Source: JAKAGZ01 sp964412105
Lineage (GTDB): Bacteria > Bacteroidota > Ignavibacteria > Ignavibacteriales > Ignavibacteriaceae
Reading direction: 5' to 3'
NCBI GenBank assembly: GCA_964412105.1
Contig: CAYPNM010000032.1
Span: 1-36,585, forward strand
DNA: 36,585 bases
The translations under genes were made by a program, and so were the position numbers. Each line of letters starts with the position of its first letter. Within the stretch, counting starts at the first letter, position 1. Shown here piece after piece: positions 1-9,215 of this stretch. Below the pieces are notes generated by a model. The model had not been told where the DNA came from, did no database searches, and saw only the letters and a list, made by a program, of their open reading frames with translations.

Positions 1-52
1 ATTTTAATCTTCAAATTCAAATGGCCTAAAATCGATCAAAAAAGCACCTTAA

Positions 53-85
53 GGCCAGGTGAAGGCTGGTTGAAGCCCAGATGGA
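53..85 (+). repeat. three tandem 11-bp degenerate repeats
   Basis: Three adjacent 11-mers, GGCCAGGTGAA, GGCTGGTTGAA and GCCCAGATGGA, run without spacers just downstream of the amidohydrolase stop codon. A related set lies on the opposite strand at 28550-28582. AAGGCCAGGTGAAGGC is shared exactly by both sites. The function is unknown. Positions 1-107 otherwise show no gene. Confidence 0.55.
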
Positions 86-107
86 ACGGATTTGTAACAC
101 CATATTA

Positions 108-1397
108 TTAATCCAAATAAACTTTTCCTTCTTTCATTACAAATTTTACGTTTTCCACAATTGAAATATCTTTAAGTGGATCTCCTTTAAAAGCGATTAT
201 ATCAGCTGATTTCCCTCTCTCTATTATGCCTGTTTCGTCCTGAATTCCAAGCAAATCAGCTGCCACAGATGTTGCTGATTTGAGAACATCAATTGGCTTC
301 ATTCCATATCTAACCATTAAGGCTAATTCCTCTGAGTTTTTTCCGGGATATTCAAAAGTATCAGTACCGAACACAATATTTACTTTTGTCTGCAATGCCC
401 GTTTGAAGGACGCAATATGTTTTTCTACAGTGTTTGTTAATTTAATTTTGTTTTGTGGAGATATTTGTCCGAAAATTTTTGAATCTCTCCACAGTTCATA
501 GACCTGCAGTGTTGGGACAAAATAGATATCTTTCTTAGCCATCTCTTCAAAAGTATCTTTTTGCAAATACAATCCATGCTCTATAGAATTAACTCCTGCT
601 TTAACAGCCATTTTAGCTGCTTTATCAGAATAAGTATGAGCAGCAACTTTTAATCCATCTCTCTGTGCTTCATCAACCAGAGCATCTACTTCTTCCTGCG
701 TATAATTTATTCCGCCTGTTAGGGAATCCTGACTATTTTGTTTTTTCTCATATGATTCCATATAAATTTTAATTAGATCAACTCCTAAACTGACAAGCTT
801 TCTTACCATCTTTCTCATGCCATACGGACCATCATCGTGCCACGAAATCTGTGGGGGTTCAAAATATGGAGAGTAACCAACAAGATCATACCCTCCTGTT
901 GGAGTTATAGGTTGATTTGCAACAAGCATTCTCGGTCCGGGAACAAGTCCATTATTTATTGCTTCTCTTAAAGCAAGATCAGCATAACCGGCACCTTCAT
1001 TCCCAACATCACGGACAGTAGTGACTCCGCCCATTAATGTTTTTTCTGCATCCACAACTCCATAGATTGCTCTGTATTCGTAAGACTCTCTGAGTATTTG
1101 CTGGTCATAGTCACCGGGATGCAACAGAACATGAGTATGGCAATCAATCAGCCCGGGCATAACAGTCATATCACTAAAATCATACACTTTTGCTCCATAA
1201 GGAATTTTTATGTTTTTACCTACCTCAGCGATATTTTTGCCATGAACGTGAATAATAGCATCTGACATGAATTCCTTAGACTTTCCATCAAAAAGTTTTC
1301 CCGTTTTAATGTAAATGTCATCCTGAGCCAGCAATAAATTAGTAAAGCAAAGGCATGAAATTAAAAGAATAATTGAGTAAAAAAATCTTTTAGACAT
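108..1397 (-). CDS. exported metal-dependent amidohydrolase (imidazolonepropionase/prolidase-like)
   Basis: This 429-residue protein belongs to the amidohydrolase superfamily, whose members hydrolyse amide or related bonds with a metal-activated water. An N-terminal hydrophobic stretch (about residues 6-24, followed by AQ) looks like a signal peptide, so it probably acts in the periplasm or outside the cell. The metal ligands can be seen: HTH (H87, H89) after PGLIDC, a candidate carboxylated lysine near K210 (DLIKIY), H254 (AAHTY), H274 (SIEHG) and D346 (FGTDT). Exported relatives include Xaa-Pro/Xaa-Arg dipeptidases and imidazolonepropionase-like enzymes, so the substrate cannot be named. 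The start has a clear GGAGG ribosome binding site about 7 bases upstream. It is a single gene separated from yifB by 128 bp. Confidence 0.87.
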   Translation of the reverse strand: MSKRFFYSIILLISCLCFTNLLLAQDDIYIKTGKLFDGKSKEFMSDAIIHVHGKNIAEVGKNIKIPYGAKVYDFSDMTVMPGLIDCHTHVLLHPGDYDQQILRESYEYRAIYGVVDAEKTLMGGVTTVRDVGNEGAGYADLALREAINNGLVPGPRMLVANQPITPTGGYDLVGYSPYFEPPQISWHDDGPYGMRKMVRKLVSLGVDLIKIYMESYEKKQNSQDSLTGGINYTQEEVDALVDEAQRDGLKVAAHTYSDKAAKMAVKAGVNSIEHGLYLQKDTFEEMAKKDIYFVPTLQVYELWRDSKIFGQISPQNKIKLTNTVEKHIASFKRALQTKVNIVFGTDTFEYPGKNSEELALMVRYGMKPIDVLKSATSVAADLLGIQDETGIIERGKSADIIAFKGDPLKDISIVENVKFVMKEGKVYLD

Positions 1398-1525
1398 GAT
1401 AACCTCCGTTAAAAAGGTTAAGAGATCAGGTTAGAAAAATAATGAGACTAATATTAAGGATTTTAGAAATTTGTTTCCAGAATTTTGTAAAATCACGAGG
1501 TTATAAACTTTTGGGGTTTGAAAAA

Positions 1526-3064
1526 TCAATGCTTCCATAGCTCCCTGTCTAAACTCCTATACTGTATAGCCTCACTGATGTGCTGTGATAAAATTCCCTC
1601 AGAACCTTCCAGATCTGCAATTGTTCTGCTGACTTTTAAAATTCTGTCATAAGCTCTTGCAGAAAGACCGAGCTTTGTCATTGCCATTTTAAGAAGCTCG
1701 GAACCCGCAGAATCAAGTTTGCAATATTGTCTTACTTCTTTTGAACCCATATCCCCATTATTATAAATGTGTCTTACACCCTTAAATCTTTCAAGCTGAA
1801 TTTTTCTGGCCTTCATTACTCTTTCACGAATGCCAATTGATTTCTCGCTTCTTGATTCAGAAGAAAGCTCTTTGTATTTAACCGCCGGCACTTCAATGTG
1901 GATATCAATTCTGTCTACCAGAGGACCCGAAATCCTAGACATATATCTCTGGATCTGCTGAGGTGCACAGGTACATTCTTTTTCCGTATCGGTAAAAAAC
2001 CCGCAGGGACAGGGATTCATAGCAGCGGCAAGCATAAAGTTTGCGGGAAATTCCAGTGATAGTTTTGATCTGCTTACAGTTACTCTTGAATCTTCCAGAG
2101 GTTGTCTCATAACTTCAAGCACGTTCTTTTTAAATTCCGGAAGTTCATCAAGAAATAAAACTCCGTGATGTGCGTAAGAAACCTCACCGGGTCTTGGAAA
2201 TGATCCACCGCCAACAAGTGCTGCATCAGAAACTGTGTGATGCGGACTTCTGAAAGGTCTTTCCGTTATCAATGCGTGATCTTTTGGAATTATTCCGGCA
2301 ATGGAATGTATCTTAGTTGTTTCCAGCGCTTCTTCAAATGTCATTGGTGGTAGTATAGAGGGAATTCTTTTAGCAAGCATAGTCTTTCCGCTACCGGGAG
2401 GGCCGATCATAATTATATTATGAGCACCTGCTGCTGCCACTTCCAGTGCCCTCTTTACATTTTCCTGCCCTTTAACATCTGAAAAATCCAGGTGATAGAA
2501 GTTTATTTTTGAAAACAGGTCTTCTTTATTTGTAATAATTCTTTCTTTTTTAATATCCCCATTTAAAAACTTTACTACCTCTGACAGGTTTTCCATTCCA
2601 TAAACATTTATTCCATCCACAATCGAAGCTTCAACGGCTGACTCATTTGGAAGGATAATATTTTTTATTCCTTTGTTTCTTGCTTCTACGGAAATCGGCA
2701 ATGCGCCTTTAACCGGTCGAAGTGCTCCGTCAAGAGAAAGCTCACCAAGAAAAATTGTATCATTTGATAATGAAAGATCTATTTTTTCAATTGCAGAGAG
2801 TATTCCAACAGCAATCGGAAGATCAAAAGAGCTGCCCTCTTTTTTTATATCTGCAGGAGCAAGATTGATCGTAATCTTCTTTAACGGGAATTCAAATTCG
2901 CTGTTTTTAATTGCGGCAGTAACACGCTCGCGGCTTTCCTTAACAGTATTATCCGGCAGACCGACTATAGTAAATCCGGGTATGTGTTTTTCGCAGTGTG
3001 TTTCAACTTCAACGATATAGGCTTCTATTCCAACTGTTGCGCTGGACAGTATTTTTGAAAGCAT
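1526..3064 (-). CDS. comM: YifB/ComM family Mg-chelatase-like AAA+ ATPase
   Basis: The 512-residue length is typical of the YifB/ComM family. The N-terminal part (about 1-170) is the Lon-protease-like fold domain of this family. It is followed by a Mg-chelatase-type AAA+ module with Walker A GPPGSGKT at 221-228, Walker B LFLDE at 303-307, and a cysteine cluster NPCPCG...CTC at about 350-366. A C-terminal domain includes LSARAYDRILKVSRTIADLE. In naturally transformable bacteria ComM is a hexameric branch-migration helicase that extends heteroduplex during recombination. In most other phyla the role is untested, so the function here is by family only. The gene stands alone, with 122 bp before nuoI and no competence genes nearby. 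Confidence 0.93.
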   Translation of the reverse strand: MLSKILSSATVGIEAYIVEVETHCEKHIPGFTIVGLPDNTVKESRERVTAAIKNSEFEFPLKKITINLAPADIKKEGSSFDLPIAVGILSAIEKIDLSLSNDTIFLGELSLDGALRPVKGALPISVEARNKGIKNIILPNESAVEASIVDGINVYGMENLSEVVKFLNGDIKKERIITNKEDLFSKINFYHLDFSDVKGQENVKRALEVAAAGAHNIIMIGPPGSGKTMLAKRIPSILPPMTFEEALETTKIHSIAGIIPKDHALITERPFRSPHHTVSDAALVGGGSFPRPGEVSYAHHGVLFLDELPEFKKNVLEVMRQPLEDSRVTVSRSKLSLEFPANFMLAAAMNPCPCGFFTDTEKECTCAPQQIQRYMSRISGPLVDRIDIHIEVPAVKYKELSSESRSEKSIGIRERVMKARKIQLERFKGVRHIYNNGDMGSKEVRQYCKLDSAGSELLKMAMTKLGLSARAYDRILKVSRTIADLEGSEGILSQHISEAIQYRSLDRELWKH

Positions 3065-3186
3065 TATCCCCCCTGTTTTTCTGAAGATTATTTTTCAATA
3101 TAAGGGATTAGGCGAAAAAAGTAAAATATTAGAAGAGATTTTCGTAGACGCAGTCCTTAATCATTGGTTGAGCCAAGGAGAAATGG

Positions 3187-3681
3187 TTACTTGTAGTGTC
3201 TTAAGAAATTTATTCTATCCTGCAACTGCGTTACCGGAACGAGTAATTTTTCTTTCCCATAAATTGCATCCTCCCTGTTCGTAAAAGCAAGTTCATAATC
3301 CTTGCTCATAACAATTGCTTCTTCCGGGCATACTTCTTCACAGAATCCGCAGAAAATGCAGCGTATCATATTAATTTCAAATTTTTCAGGGTATCTTTCT
3401 TTTTCTCTGTCAGTTTCACCTGCCTGCACTTCAATTGCCAGAGCAGGACATACTCTTGAACATAAGCCACAAGCAACACATCTTTCATCGCCACTCTCTT
3501 CCTGAACCAGTACAGGTCTGCCACGGTATGAGCCAGTTGGAATAAATTTCTCTTCAGGATATTTCATCGTAAACTTAGGCTTAAACATATTTTCAAGTGT
3601 AAGCTTTAGGCCCTTCACTATTTCAGGGATGTATGCTTTCTGCCAGGTGGTTAAATCCTTTAATCTTTTTTTATCAGCCAT
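3187..3681 (-). CDS. nuoI: NADH-quinone oxidoreductase subunit I (2x[4Fe-4S])
   Basis: NuoI carries clusters N6a and N6b in the peripheral arm of respiratory complex I, passing electrons from NuoG toward the quinone site. Counted from the ATG, two ferredoxin motifs are visible: C68-x2-C71-x2-C74-x3-C78-P and C108-x2-C111-x2-C114-x3-C118-P. I place the start at the ATG at 3681, not the adjacent in-frame TTG at 3684, because a GGAG ribosome binding site lies at the right distance from the ATG. The protein is then 164 residues, normal for NuoI. It is the last gene of a tight unit (peptidase, nuoG, nuoH, nuoI) with a 15-18 bp gap before it. The nuoJKLMN genes do not follow; yifB does. Confidence 0.95.
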   Translation of the reverse strand: MADKKRLKDLTTWQKAYIPEIVKGLKLTLENMFKPKFTMKYPEEKFIPTGSYRGRPVLVQEESGDERCVACGLCSRVCPALAIEVQAGETDREKERYPEKFEINMIRCIFCGFCEEVCPEEAIVMSKDYELAFTNREDAIYGKEKLLVPVTQLQDRINFLRHYK

Positions 3682-3699
3682 CAAATCTCCACAATAAAC

Positions 3700-4731
3700 T
3701 TATATTTTAAAAATCATAATTAAGGCCGCAACCCAGACTATATTTATAAGAGACAGCGGGAACATCACTTTCCACCCCAGATTCATCAACTGGTCATATC
3801 TGAATCTCGGCAAACTCCACCTGACCCAGATGAAGAAGAATAACAGTAAAGCAAGTTTAATTGCAAATGTCAAGACAGATATTGCTACAAACAACCCATA
3901 AGGCAAACCAAATGTCTCAAGATAAGGGAATTGCCATCCTCCAAGATACAAAGTCACGATCATTGCAGCAGCAATTATCATATTTGCGTATTCGGCAAGA
4001 AAGAATCCGGCGAATTTCATACTGCTGTATTCAGTGTGAAAGCCCCCTACTAATTCAGGCTCTGCTTCTGGCAGATCAAAAGGCAAGCGATTTGTTTCAG
4101 CAAAAGCGGAAACAACAAATGTTATAAAACCGATAGGCTGAATGATCGCATTCCACATCCATCCTGATTGAGCTGCAATTATGTCTTCGGGCCTTAAAGA
4201 TTGCGCCAATAGCAATACGCCGCCGATTGAAAAACCCATTGAGATTTCATAAGAGATCATTTGAGCAGAGGATCTAATTCCACCGAAAAGAGAGTATTTA
4301 CTGCCCGATGACCATCCTGCAAAAGTTATCGCGTAAACGCCAAGCGAAGTTAATGCCAAAACGTAAAGCACGCCAATATTAACATCAGCTACAACCAGTG
4401 GGATTGTGTAGCCAAAAATCCTCAGGTTGGGACCAAAGGGAATTACAGCATAAGTTGAAAAAGCAACGAATAGGGCTAGAAAAGGAGCGATTGAATGAAT
4501 CGGTTTATTTGCAGCGTTGGGAACAATATCCTCCTTCAGTAAAAGCTTTAACACATCTGCGAAAGGCTGGAGAACGCCTTCCCATCCAACTCGGTTTGGT
4601 CCAAGTCTATTCTGCGCCCAAGCACTGATTCTTCTTTCAAAATAAACGAGATATGAAACAGTCAATAATATTACCACAACAAGTATTATTATTTTAATCA
4701 GGCTAAAGATTATTATTTCCCAAATTCCCAT
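3700..4731 (-). CDS. nuoH: NADH-quinone oxidoreductase subunit H
   Basis: NuoH (ND1) is the membrane subunit of complex I that forms the quinone chamber where the peripheral and membrane arms meet. At 343 residues it has the usual length and about eight hydrophobic helices. Family signatures are present: YFERRISAWAQNRLGPNRVG near residues 30-50, and the acidic loop FDLPEAEPELVGGFHTEYS near 217-236, followed by FFLAEYANM. The charged loop residues are those conserved at the quinone/proton interface. The gene lies 18 bp downstream of nuoG and 18 bp upstream of the nuoI start. Confidence 0.97.
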   Translation of the reverse strand: MGIWEIIIFSLIKIIILVVVILLTVSYLVYFERRISAWAQNRLGPNRVGWEGVLQPFADVLKLLLKEDIVPNAANKPIHSIAPFLALFVAFSTYAVIPFGPNLRIFGYTIPLVVADVNIGVLYVLALTSLGVYAITFAGWSSGSKYSLFGGIRSSAQMISYEISMGFSIGGVLLLAQSLRPEDIIAAQSGWMWNAIIQPIGFITFVVSAFAETNRLPFDLPEAEPELVGGFHTEYSSMKFAGFFLAEYANMIIAAAMIVTLYLGGWQFPYLETFGLPYGLFVAISVLTFAIKLALLLFFFIWVRWSLPRFRYDQLMNLGWKVMFPLSLINIVWVAALIMIFKI

Positions 4732-4749
4732 TTAATCTGTTACTCCGTT

Positions 4750-6426
4750 TTATGCTTTTGCCGTAACATCAACTTTTATCATCACACCCTTATCGCCAAT
4801 CACATCGTAATCCAACCCCTTGAATGCATCTATCTTTTTCGACATTTCCTTAAATACTTCTTCTGCCATATCAAATTTAAATTTCCCTCCCAGAGTTGAG
4901 GCCAGGCCGGAAATAATTTTCCATGTTGATCGCGCATCGTGCTTATTTCCCTTAGCCCACCTATCAAACTGAGTTCCAAATTTGTCAAGTCGGCTCATTG
5001 CCATTCCTTCCAGGCTTCTATCCATCTCAATAGTACTAACCGCCGGCATCAATCTCTGAATCCTTCCCTGATAATTTACCATTGTCCCATTCTTTTCAGC
5101 ATAAGTTGCAGCAGGGAAAACCAGATCAGCAAGCTCCGTGGTCCTGTTAAAATTAGTGGCGTGAACTATAAACAGGTTTAACTTTGCCAGCACATTTTCA
5201 AATTCGGGATTTGCAGAAATAATATCGTCTTCAATTAAATAAATCGCTTTAATTCTGCCTTCGTTTATTCCCTGGATAATTCCATTAAAATCCGAACCAC
5301 CATTCGAAGGAGAAACCCCTACTAATTCGGATCCCAGAGTATTTGGAGTTACATCATTCTTTCTAAGAATTTTATCTCCAAATTCGGGATTGATATGACG
5401 CATAAAGTCGAGATTCTTTGAGCCGATAATGGAGCCGGCAAACTTCCCTAATACATAATTGTCTTCGCAAGTTGCAAATGGTGAACCAATAAAAGCAATT
5501 TCCTCTTTATCAAATTGTTTTATCTGAGAAGCAGCTGAAGCAAATGCTTCATCCCAACCAACCCTTTGAAGAGTACCCTCCCTTCTCAGGTATGGACCAT
5601 CTATTCTGTTATCTGCATTTACATATTTAAATGTCTCAAGTCTTCCGTGATCGCACATCCAGTAACTGTTAACGTCATCATTTTGTCTTGGGGTTAATCT
5701 CATAATCTGATTGTTCCTGACCCACAACTCAATGTTGCATCCACTTGAGCAACCCTGGCAGATTGTTTTGTTTGCAGACATATCCCAAACCCTTGCTTTG
5801 AATCTGAAATCTCTGCTTGTTAATGCACCGACAGGGCAAATATCAATAGTATTCATTGAATAAGGATTTTGCATTTGCTTACCAGGATAAGTAACAATGG
5901 TCACCCGGTCACCTCTTTTAACGAAAGTTAATTCCGGTGCTCCGGCTATTTCATCACAGAATCTTATACAGCGCGAACAGGAGATACACCTTTCTCCATC
6001 AAACATTACTCGCGGGCCAAGTTCAACTCTTTTATTCTTATGATTTTTCTCCTCAACAAACCTGCTTTCACCCTCTCCATGTGAGTATGCATATTCCTGA
6101 AGCTTACACTCACCTGCCTCATCACAAATGGGGCAATCAAGCGGATGGTTAATTAATAGAAATTCCATAACTGCATTTCTTGCTGCAAGAGTTTTTTCTG
6201 AAGCAGTGTGAACAACCATTCCTTCGGCTGCAAGAGTTGAACATGCAATTACAAGTTTAGGCATCTTTTCTACTTCAACCAGACAAACCCGACAATTTCC
6301 CGAAACTGAAAGGCTTGGATGCCAGCAGAAATGAGGGATATTATTTCCTGCTGCCCTAGCTGCCTCAATAATTGTCTGACCTGGTTTGAATTCTATTTCT
6401 TTTCCATCAACTACTAATTTTGGCAT
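4750..6426 (-). CDS. nuoG: NADH-quinone oxidoreductase subunit G (Fe-S, molybdopterin-oxidoreductase-like)
   Basis: NuoG is the large Fe-S subunit of the peripheral arm of complex I. The N-terminal ligands are complete: [2Fe-2S] N1b from C34, C45, C48 and C62; N3 from H94, C98, C101 and C107; N4 from C147, C150 and C153 plus the later cysteine in DICPVGAL. A molybdopterin-type Fe4S4 segment (CQGCSSGCN) follows, so a further cluster (N7-like) is plausible. At 558 residues the protein is shorter than the roughly 900-residue enterobacterial NuoG. The C-terminal catalytic-like domain is reduced, which is common in other phyla. It sits in the operon 18 bp after the M16 peptidase gene. NuoE and NuoF, which supply NADH oxidation, are not in the window. 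Confidence 0.95.
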   Translation of the reverse strand: MPKLVVDGKEIEFKPGQTIIEAARAAGNNIPHFCWHPSLSVSGNCRVCLVEVEKMPKLVIACSTLAAEGMVVHTASEKTLAARNAVMEFLLINHPLDCPICDEAGECKLQEYAYSHGEGESRFVEEKNHKNKRVELGPRVMFDGERCISCSRCIRFCDEIAGAPELTFVKRGDRVTIVTYPGKQMQNPYSMNTIDICPVGALTSRDFRFKARVWDMSANKTICQGCSSGCNIELWVRNNQIMRLTPRQNDDVNSYWMCDHGRLETFKYVNADNRIDGPYLRREGTLQRVGWDEAFASAASQIKQFDKEEIAFIGSPFATCEDNYVLGKFAGSIIGSKNLDFMRHINPEFGDKILRKNDVTPNTLGSELVGVSPSNGGSDFNGIIQGINEGRIKAIYLIEDDIISANPEFENVLAKLNLFIVHATNFNRTTELADLVFPAATYAEKNGTMVNYQGRIQRLMPAVSTIEMDRSLEGMAMSRLDKFGTQFDRWAKGNKHDARSTWKIISGLASTLGGKFKFDMAEEVFKEMSKKIDAFKGLDYDVIGDKGVMIKVDVTAKA

Positions 6427-6444
6427 AATACGCTCAGTTTTATA

Positions 6445-7695
6445 TCAAGCAACTTTTTTCATTTTTTTATTTGTGGATCTCACAAAAATCCGTGTGAAAT
6501 CTTTTTCGCACAGATATTGATTCGCAAGTTCCAAAATATCATCTGACGAAATTAAATCTATTTTATTTAGAATTTCTTCAACTGTAATTACCCTGTTATA
6601 ATAAATAATAGAGTTAGCCATTCTTATCATCCTGTTTGAAGTATTTTCGAGTCCTAGTATTATCGAGCCTTTTAAATACTCTTTAACTCTGCTCAATTCC
6701 TTCTGACTAACCTTTTTTTCACGAAGTTTCTTAAACTCCCTAAAAATAATATTTACTACTTTATCAGCCTGTTTATCGTTAGTAGAAAAATAAACACCAA
6801 AAGCGGATACATCTTTGTAAGAATTAAGAAACGAATTTATCTGGTAGGTGATTCCTAATTTTTCTCTTACAGCCTGGAATAACCTTGAACTGCTCCCCTC
6901 TCCTAATAATATAGAAAGAACCTTCAACATCAGCCTTCTTTCGTCGTTGTATCCGATAGTATCGCGCCCAATTATTGAATGGACCTGTTGTATATCCTTT
7001 TCAATCAAAGATTCCGAGGGAGTGCTTTTTAGGAATACACTTCTCTTACGAATATTATTCTTTTTGGTTTTTCTAAAATATTTTTGGATTAAAGAAGTTA
7101 ATTCATCATGATTTACTGATCCAGATGCAGCAATCAGTAGGTTATCAACCGAATAATTTTGAGAATGAAACTTATGCAGAGATGATGTATTAAAACTTCG
7201 GAGGTTCTTTTCTGTACCAATGATCGGCAAACTTAAATTATTTCCGGTAAAAAGGGCTTCTTCGAACTTATCAAATATTAATTCCTCCGGATTATCATTT
7301 ATATCCAGAAGTTCATCTATAACAACTCCTGATTCCTTTTTAATATGAATTTGTTTAAAAAGAGGATTTTGGACCATGTCTGAAATAACATTAAAGGTTC
7401 TCTCAAGGTTTTTTCCCAGTCCTCTCCCATAAAAGCAGGTATTTTCTTTGCCGGTAAAGGCATTCAAATAACCACCATATGCCTCTATATCTTCAGATAT
7501 TTTTTTAGCTGATCTTTTGTTGGTTCCTTTAAAAACCATATGCTCGATAAAATGTGAAATGCCGTTGTTGGATTCGTTTTCATCTCTGGCTCCGACATTA
7601 AACCAGAATCCAATTGAAAAAGACTTTATGTAAGGAATTGTTTCCGAGACGAGTTTGATGCCACCCGGAAGTTCTGAAATTTTGTAGTTATCCAA
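6445..7695 (-). CDS. M16 family zinc metallopeptidase (processing-peptidase-like)
   Basis: The inverted zinc motif HFIEH lies at residues 48-52, with the downstream glutamate expected near E128 (VVIDELLDI). This identifies an active-type M16B peptidase of the PqqL/YmxG/mitochondrial processing peptidase kind. No signal peptide is evident, so it is probably cytoplasmic. At 416 residues it is a single-chain M16B subunit. The apparent start is a TTG at 7695: the only nearby ATG (about 7717) is out of frame, and an in-frame TGA lies at 7714-7716, so no upstream ATG can be used. It is the first gene of the unit with nuoG, nuoH and nuoI, with an 18-bp gap to nuoG. Substrates are unknown. Confidence 0.88.
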   Translation of the reverse strand: MDNYKISELPGGIKLVSETIPYIKSFSIGFWFNVGARDENESNNGISHFIEHMVFKGTNKRSAKKISEDIEAYGGYLNAFTGKENTCFYGRGLGKNLERTFNVISDMVQNPLFKQIHIKKESGVVIDELLDINDNPEELIFDKFEEALFTGNNLSLPIIGTEKNLRSFNTSSLHKFHSQNYSVDNLLIAASGSVNHDELTSLIQKYFRKTKKNNIRKRSVFLKSTPSESLIEKDIQQVHSIIGRDTIGYNDERRLMLKVLSILLGEGSSSRLFQAVREKLGITYQINSFLNSYKDVSAFGVYFSTNDKQADKVVNIIFREFKKLREKKVSQKELSRVKEYLKGSIILGLENTSNRMIRMANSIIYYNRVITVEEILNKIDLISSDDILELANQYLCEKDFTRIFVRSTNKKMKKVA

Positions 7696-7851
7696 CGTTT
7701 TTTCGCAACAAATTCATAATTATAAGAATTTAAATATATAGAAACACCTGTAGCCAATCAAGGGAAGGAGTATCCCATGCGATAAGATTAGCTCAGATCT
7801 AAGGGTTACTTTACCACGCTGACAGGTTTAGAATTTTAAAAGCCAACAATT

Positions 7852-9078
7852 TTATGTTTGTTTAACGGAAGCAAACTCATTTATGTATTTTTCAAAGAAG
7901 TCGCCAATTTTTTTGTAAGCCTTTTCCAGTATCTTTTCATTTGGCAGAAATACGACTCTGAAATGCTGAGTTCCTGAAACCTGGCCAAAGCCGTTACCTG
8001 GAACAACTACAACTCCGGTTTCCTTTATCAGTTCAGCAACAAAATGATTATCTGGCTGCTCCATATGCAATTGCGGGAATGCATAAAATGCACCCTCAGG
8101 TTTAACACAGGAAATGCCCGGAATCGCATTAAGCATTTCAACTGTAAGATTTCTTCTCTTTGTGAGCTTATCAATAGCAATATCAAGATGACTTTGATCT
8201 CCTTCAAGAGAAGGAGCAATCCCATACTGTTCGGGATGATTTGCAGACAACCTAGCACGAAGAATTTTATTTATTGCATCAATGTAGTCCTCAAGAATTT
8301 CTTTAGGTCCACTAACTATGCCCCATCCGATTCTGAAACCAGGCACCATATAATTTTTGGAAAGTCCGCCAAAAGTAATTACAGGAACGTTTTTATTTAA
8401 TGATGCAATCGAAATATGTTTCTTCCCATCGAATAAAAGTTTGTCATAAATTTCATCCGCAAAGATCACCAGGTTATGCTTAATCGAAAGATCAACTATT
8501 TGTAATAAATTTTCTTTCGTGTAAAGGGAACCTGTAGGATTATTCGGATTTATTAAAATAATGGCTCTTGTTTTATCATTGATTTTGCTTTTTATATCTT
8601 CAATATCGGGAAGCCAACCATTGTCTTCATTTAAAAAGTATGGATTTTCCTTCATCCGCAGCTTGCTTGAAATAGCAGTGTATAATGGATAACCAGGTGT
8701 TGGGAGAAGCACATTCTCTCCCTCATCCACCAAAGCTGTAAGACATATATCAATGGCTTCGCTTGCACCTGTAGTTACAAAAATATCCTGAACGTTTTCA
8801 ATTCCCTTTCTAGCTGCTTCCTTTTCAATTGATTTTCTTGCGGAATCTATACCTGAAGAGGGGGCATAACCATTTTTATTTTCAAGCATTGCCTTATAAG
8901 TAGCTTCAACAAGATGTTTTGGGGGAGCAAAATCATATATATTTGGATCTCCTATATTCAAATAAAGCATTTCTTTCCCGGATTTTGCTACTTCATTGGC
9001 AAGCACCACAATGTCTCTGATTGCATAAATTATGTTTTGAGTTCTGTCGGCGGGTTTTATTTTATAAGGTTTCATCAT
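7852..9078 (-). CDS. PLP-dependent class I/II aminotransferase (AlaA/AspC-like)
   Basis: This fold-type I aminotransferase of 408 residues transfers amino groups between an amino acid and a 2-oxo acid. The PLP-binding residues are visible: N180-P-T (NPNNPTG), D208 and Y211 (FADEIYD), the Schiff-base lysine K241 in GGLSKNYMVPGFR, and R249, which binds the substrate carboxylate. The wording around K241 and the C-terminal ISCVKPEGAFYAFP resemble alanine aminotransferase AlaA, so glutamate-pyruvate transamination is the best guess. Aspartate or other specificity is not excluded. Two consecutive ATGs (9078 and 9075) follow a GGAG ribosome binding site, and the second has the better spacing. It is monocistronic; the 156-bp gap on its downstream side shows nothing I recognise. 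Confidence 0.9.
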   Translation of the reverse strand: MMKPYKIKPADRTQNIIYAIRDIVVLANEVAKSGKEMLYLNIGDPNIYDFAPPKHLVEATYKAMLENKNGYAPSSGIDSARKSIEKEAARKGIENVQDIFVTTGASEAIDICLTALVDEGENVLLPTPGYPLYTAISSKLRMKENPYFLNEDNGWLPDIEDIKSKINDKTRAIILINPNNPTGSLYTKENLLQIVDLSIKHNLVIFADEIYDKLLFDGKKHISIASLNKNVPVITFGGLSKNYMVPGFRIGWGIVSGPKEILEDYIDAINKILRARLSANHPEQYGIAPSLEGDQSHLDIAIDKLTKRRNLTVEMLNAIPGISCVKPEGAFYAFPQLHMEQPDNHFVAELIKETGVVVVPGNGFGQVSGTQHFRVVFLPNEKILEKAYKKIGDFFEKYINEFASVKQT

Positions 9079-9215
9079 ATTCTCCGAAGCAGATTAATTT
9101 AATGATGAAATATAGTAAATTTTTGTCTGTGGAATAATCCAAATTTAATACTGAATCACTATCTAATGCATCATCAGGCTTTATTTAATAAATTATTTCG
9201 ACTCCTAGACATAAT

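Noticed and set aside
7746..7826. ACCTGT...ACAGGT ends around a possible structured RNA or decayed tRNA
   Set aside because: Only the outer six bases pair; no stems or tRNA arms could be drawn inside.
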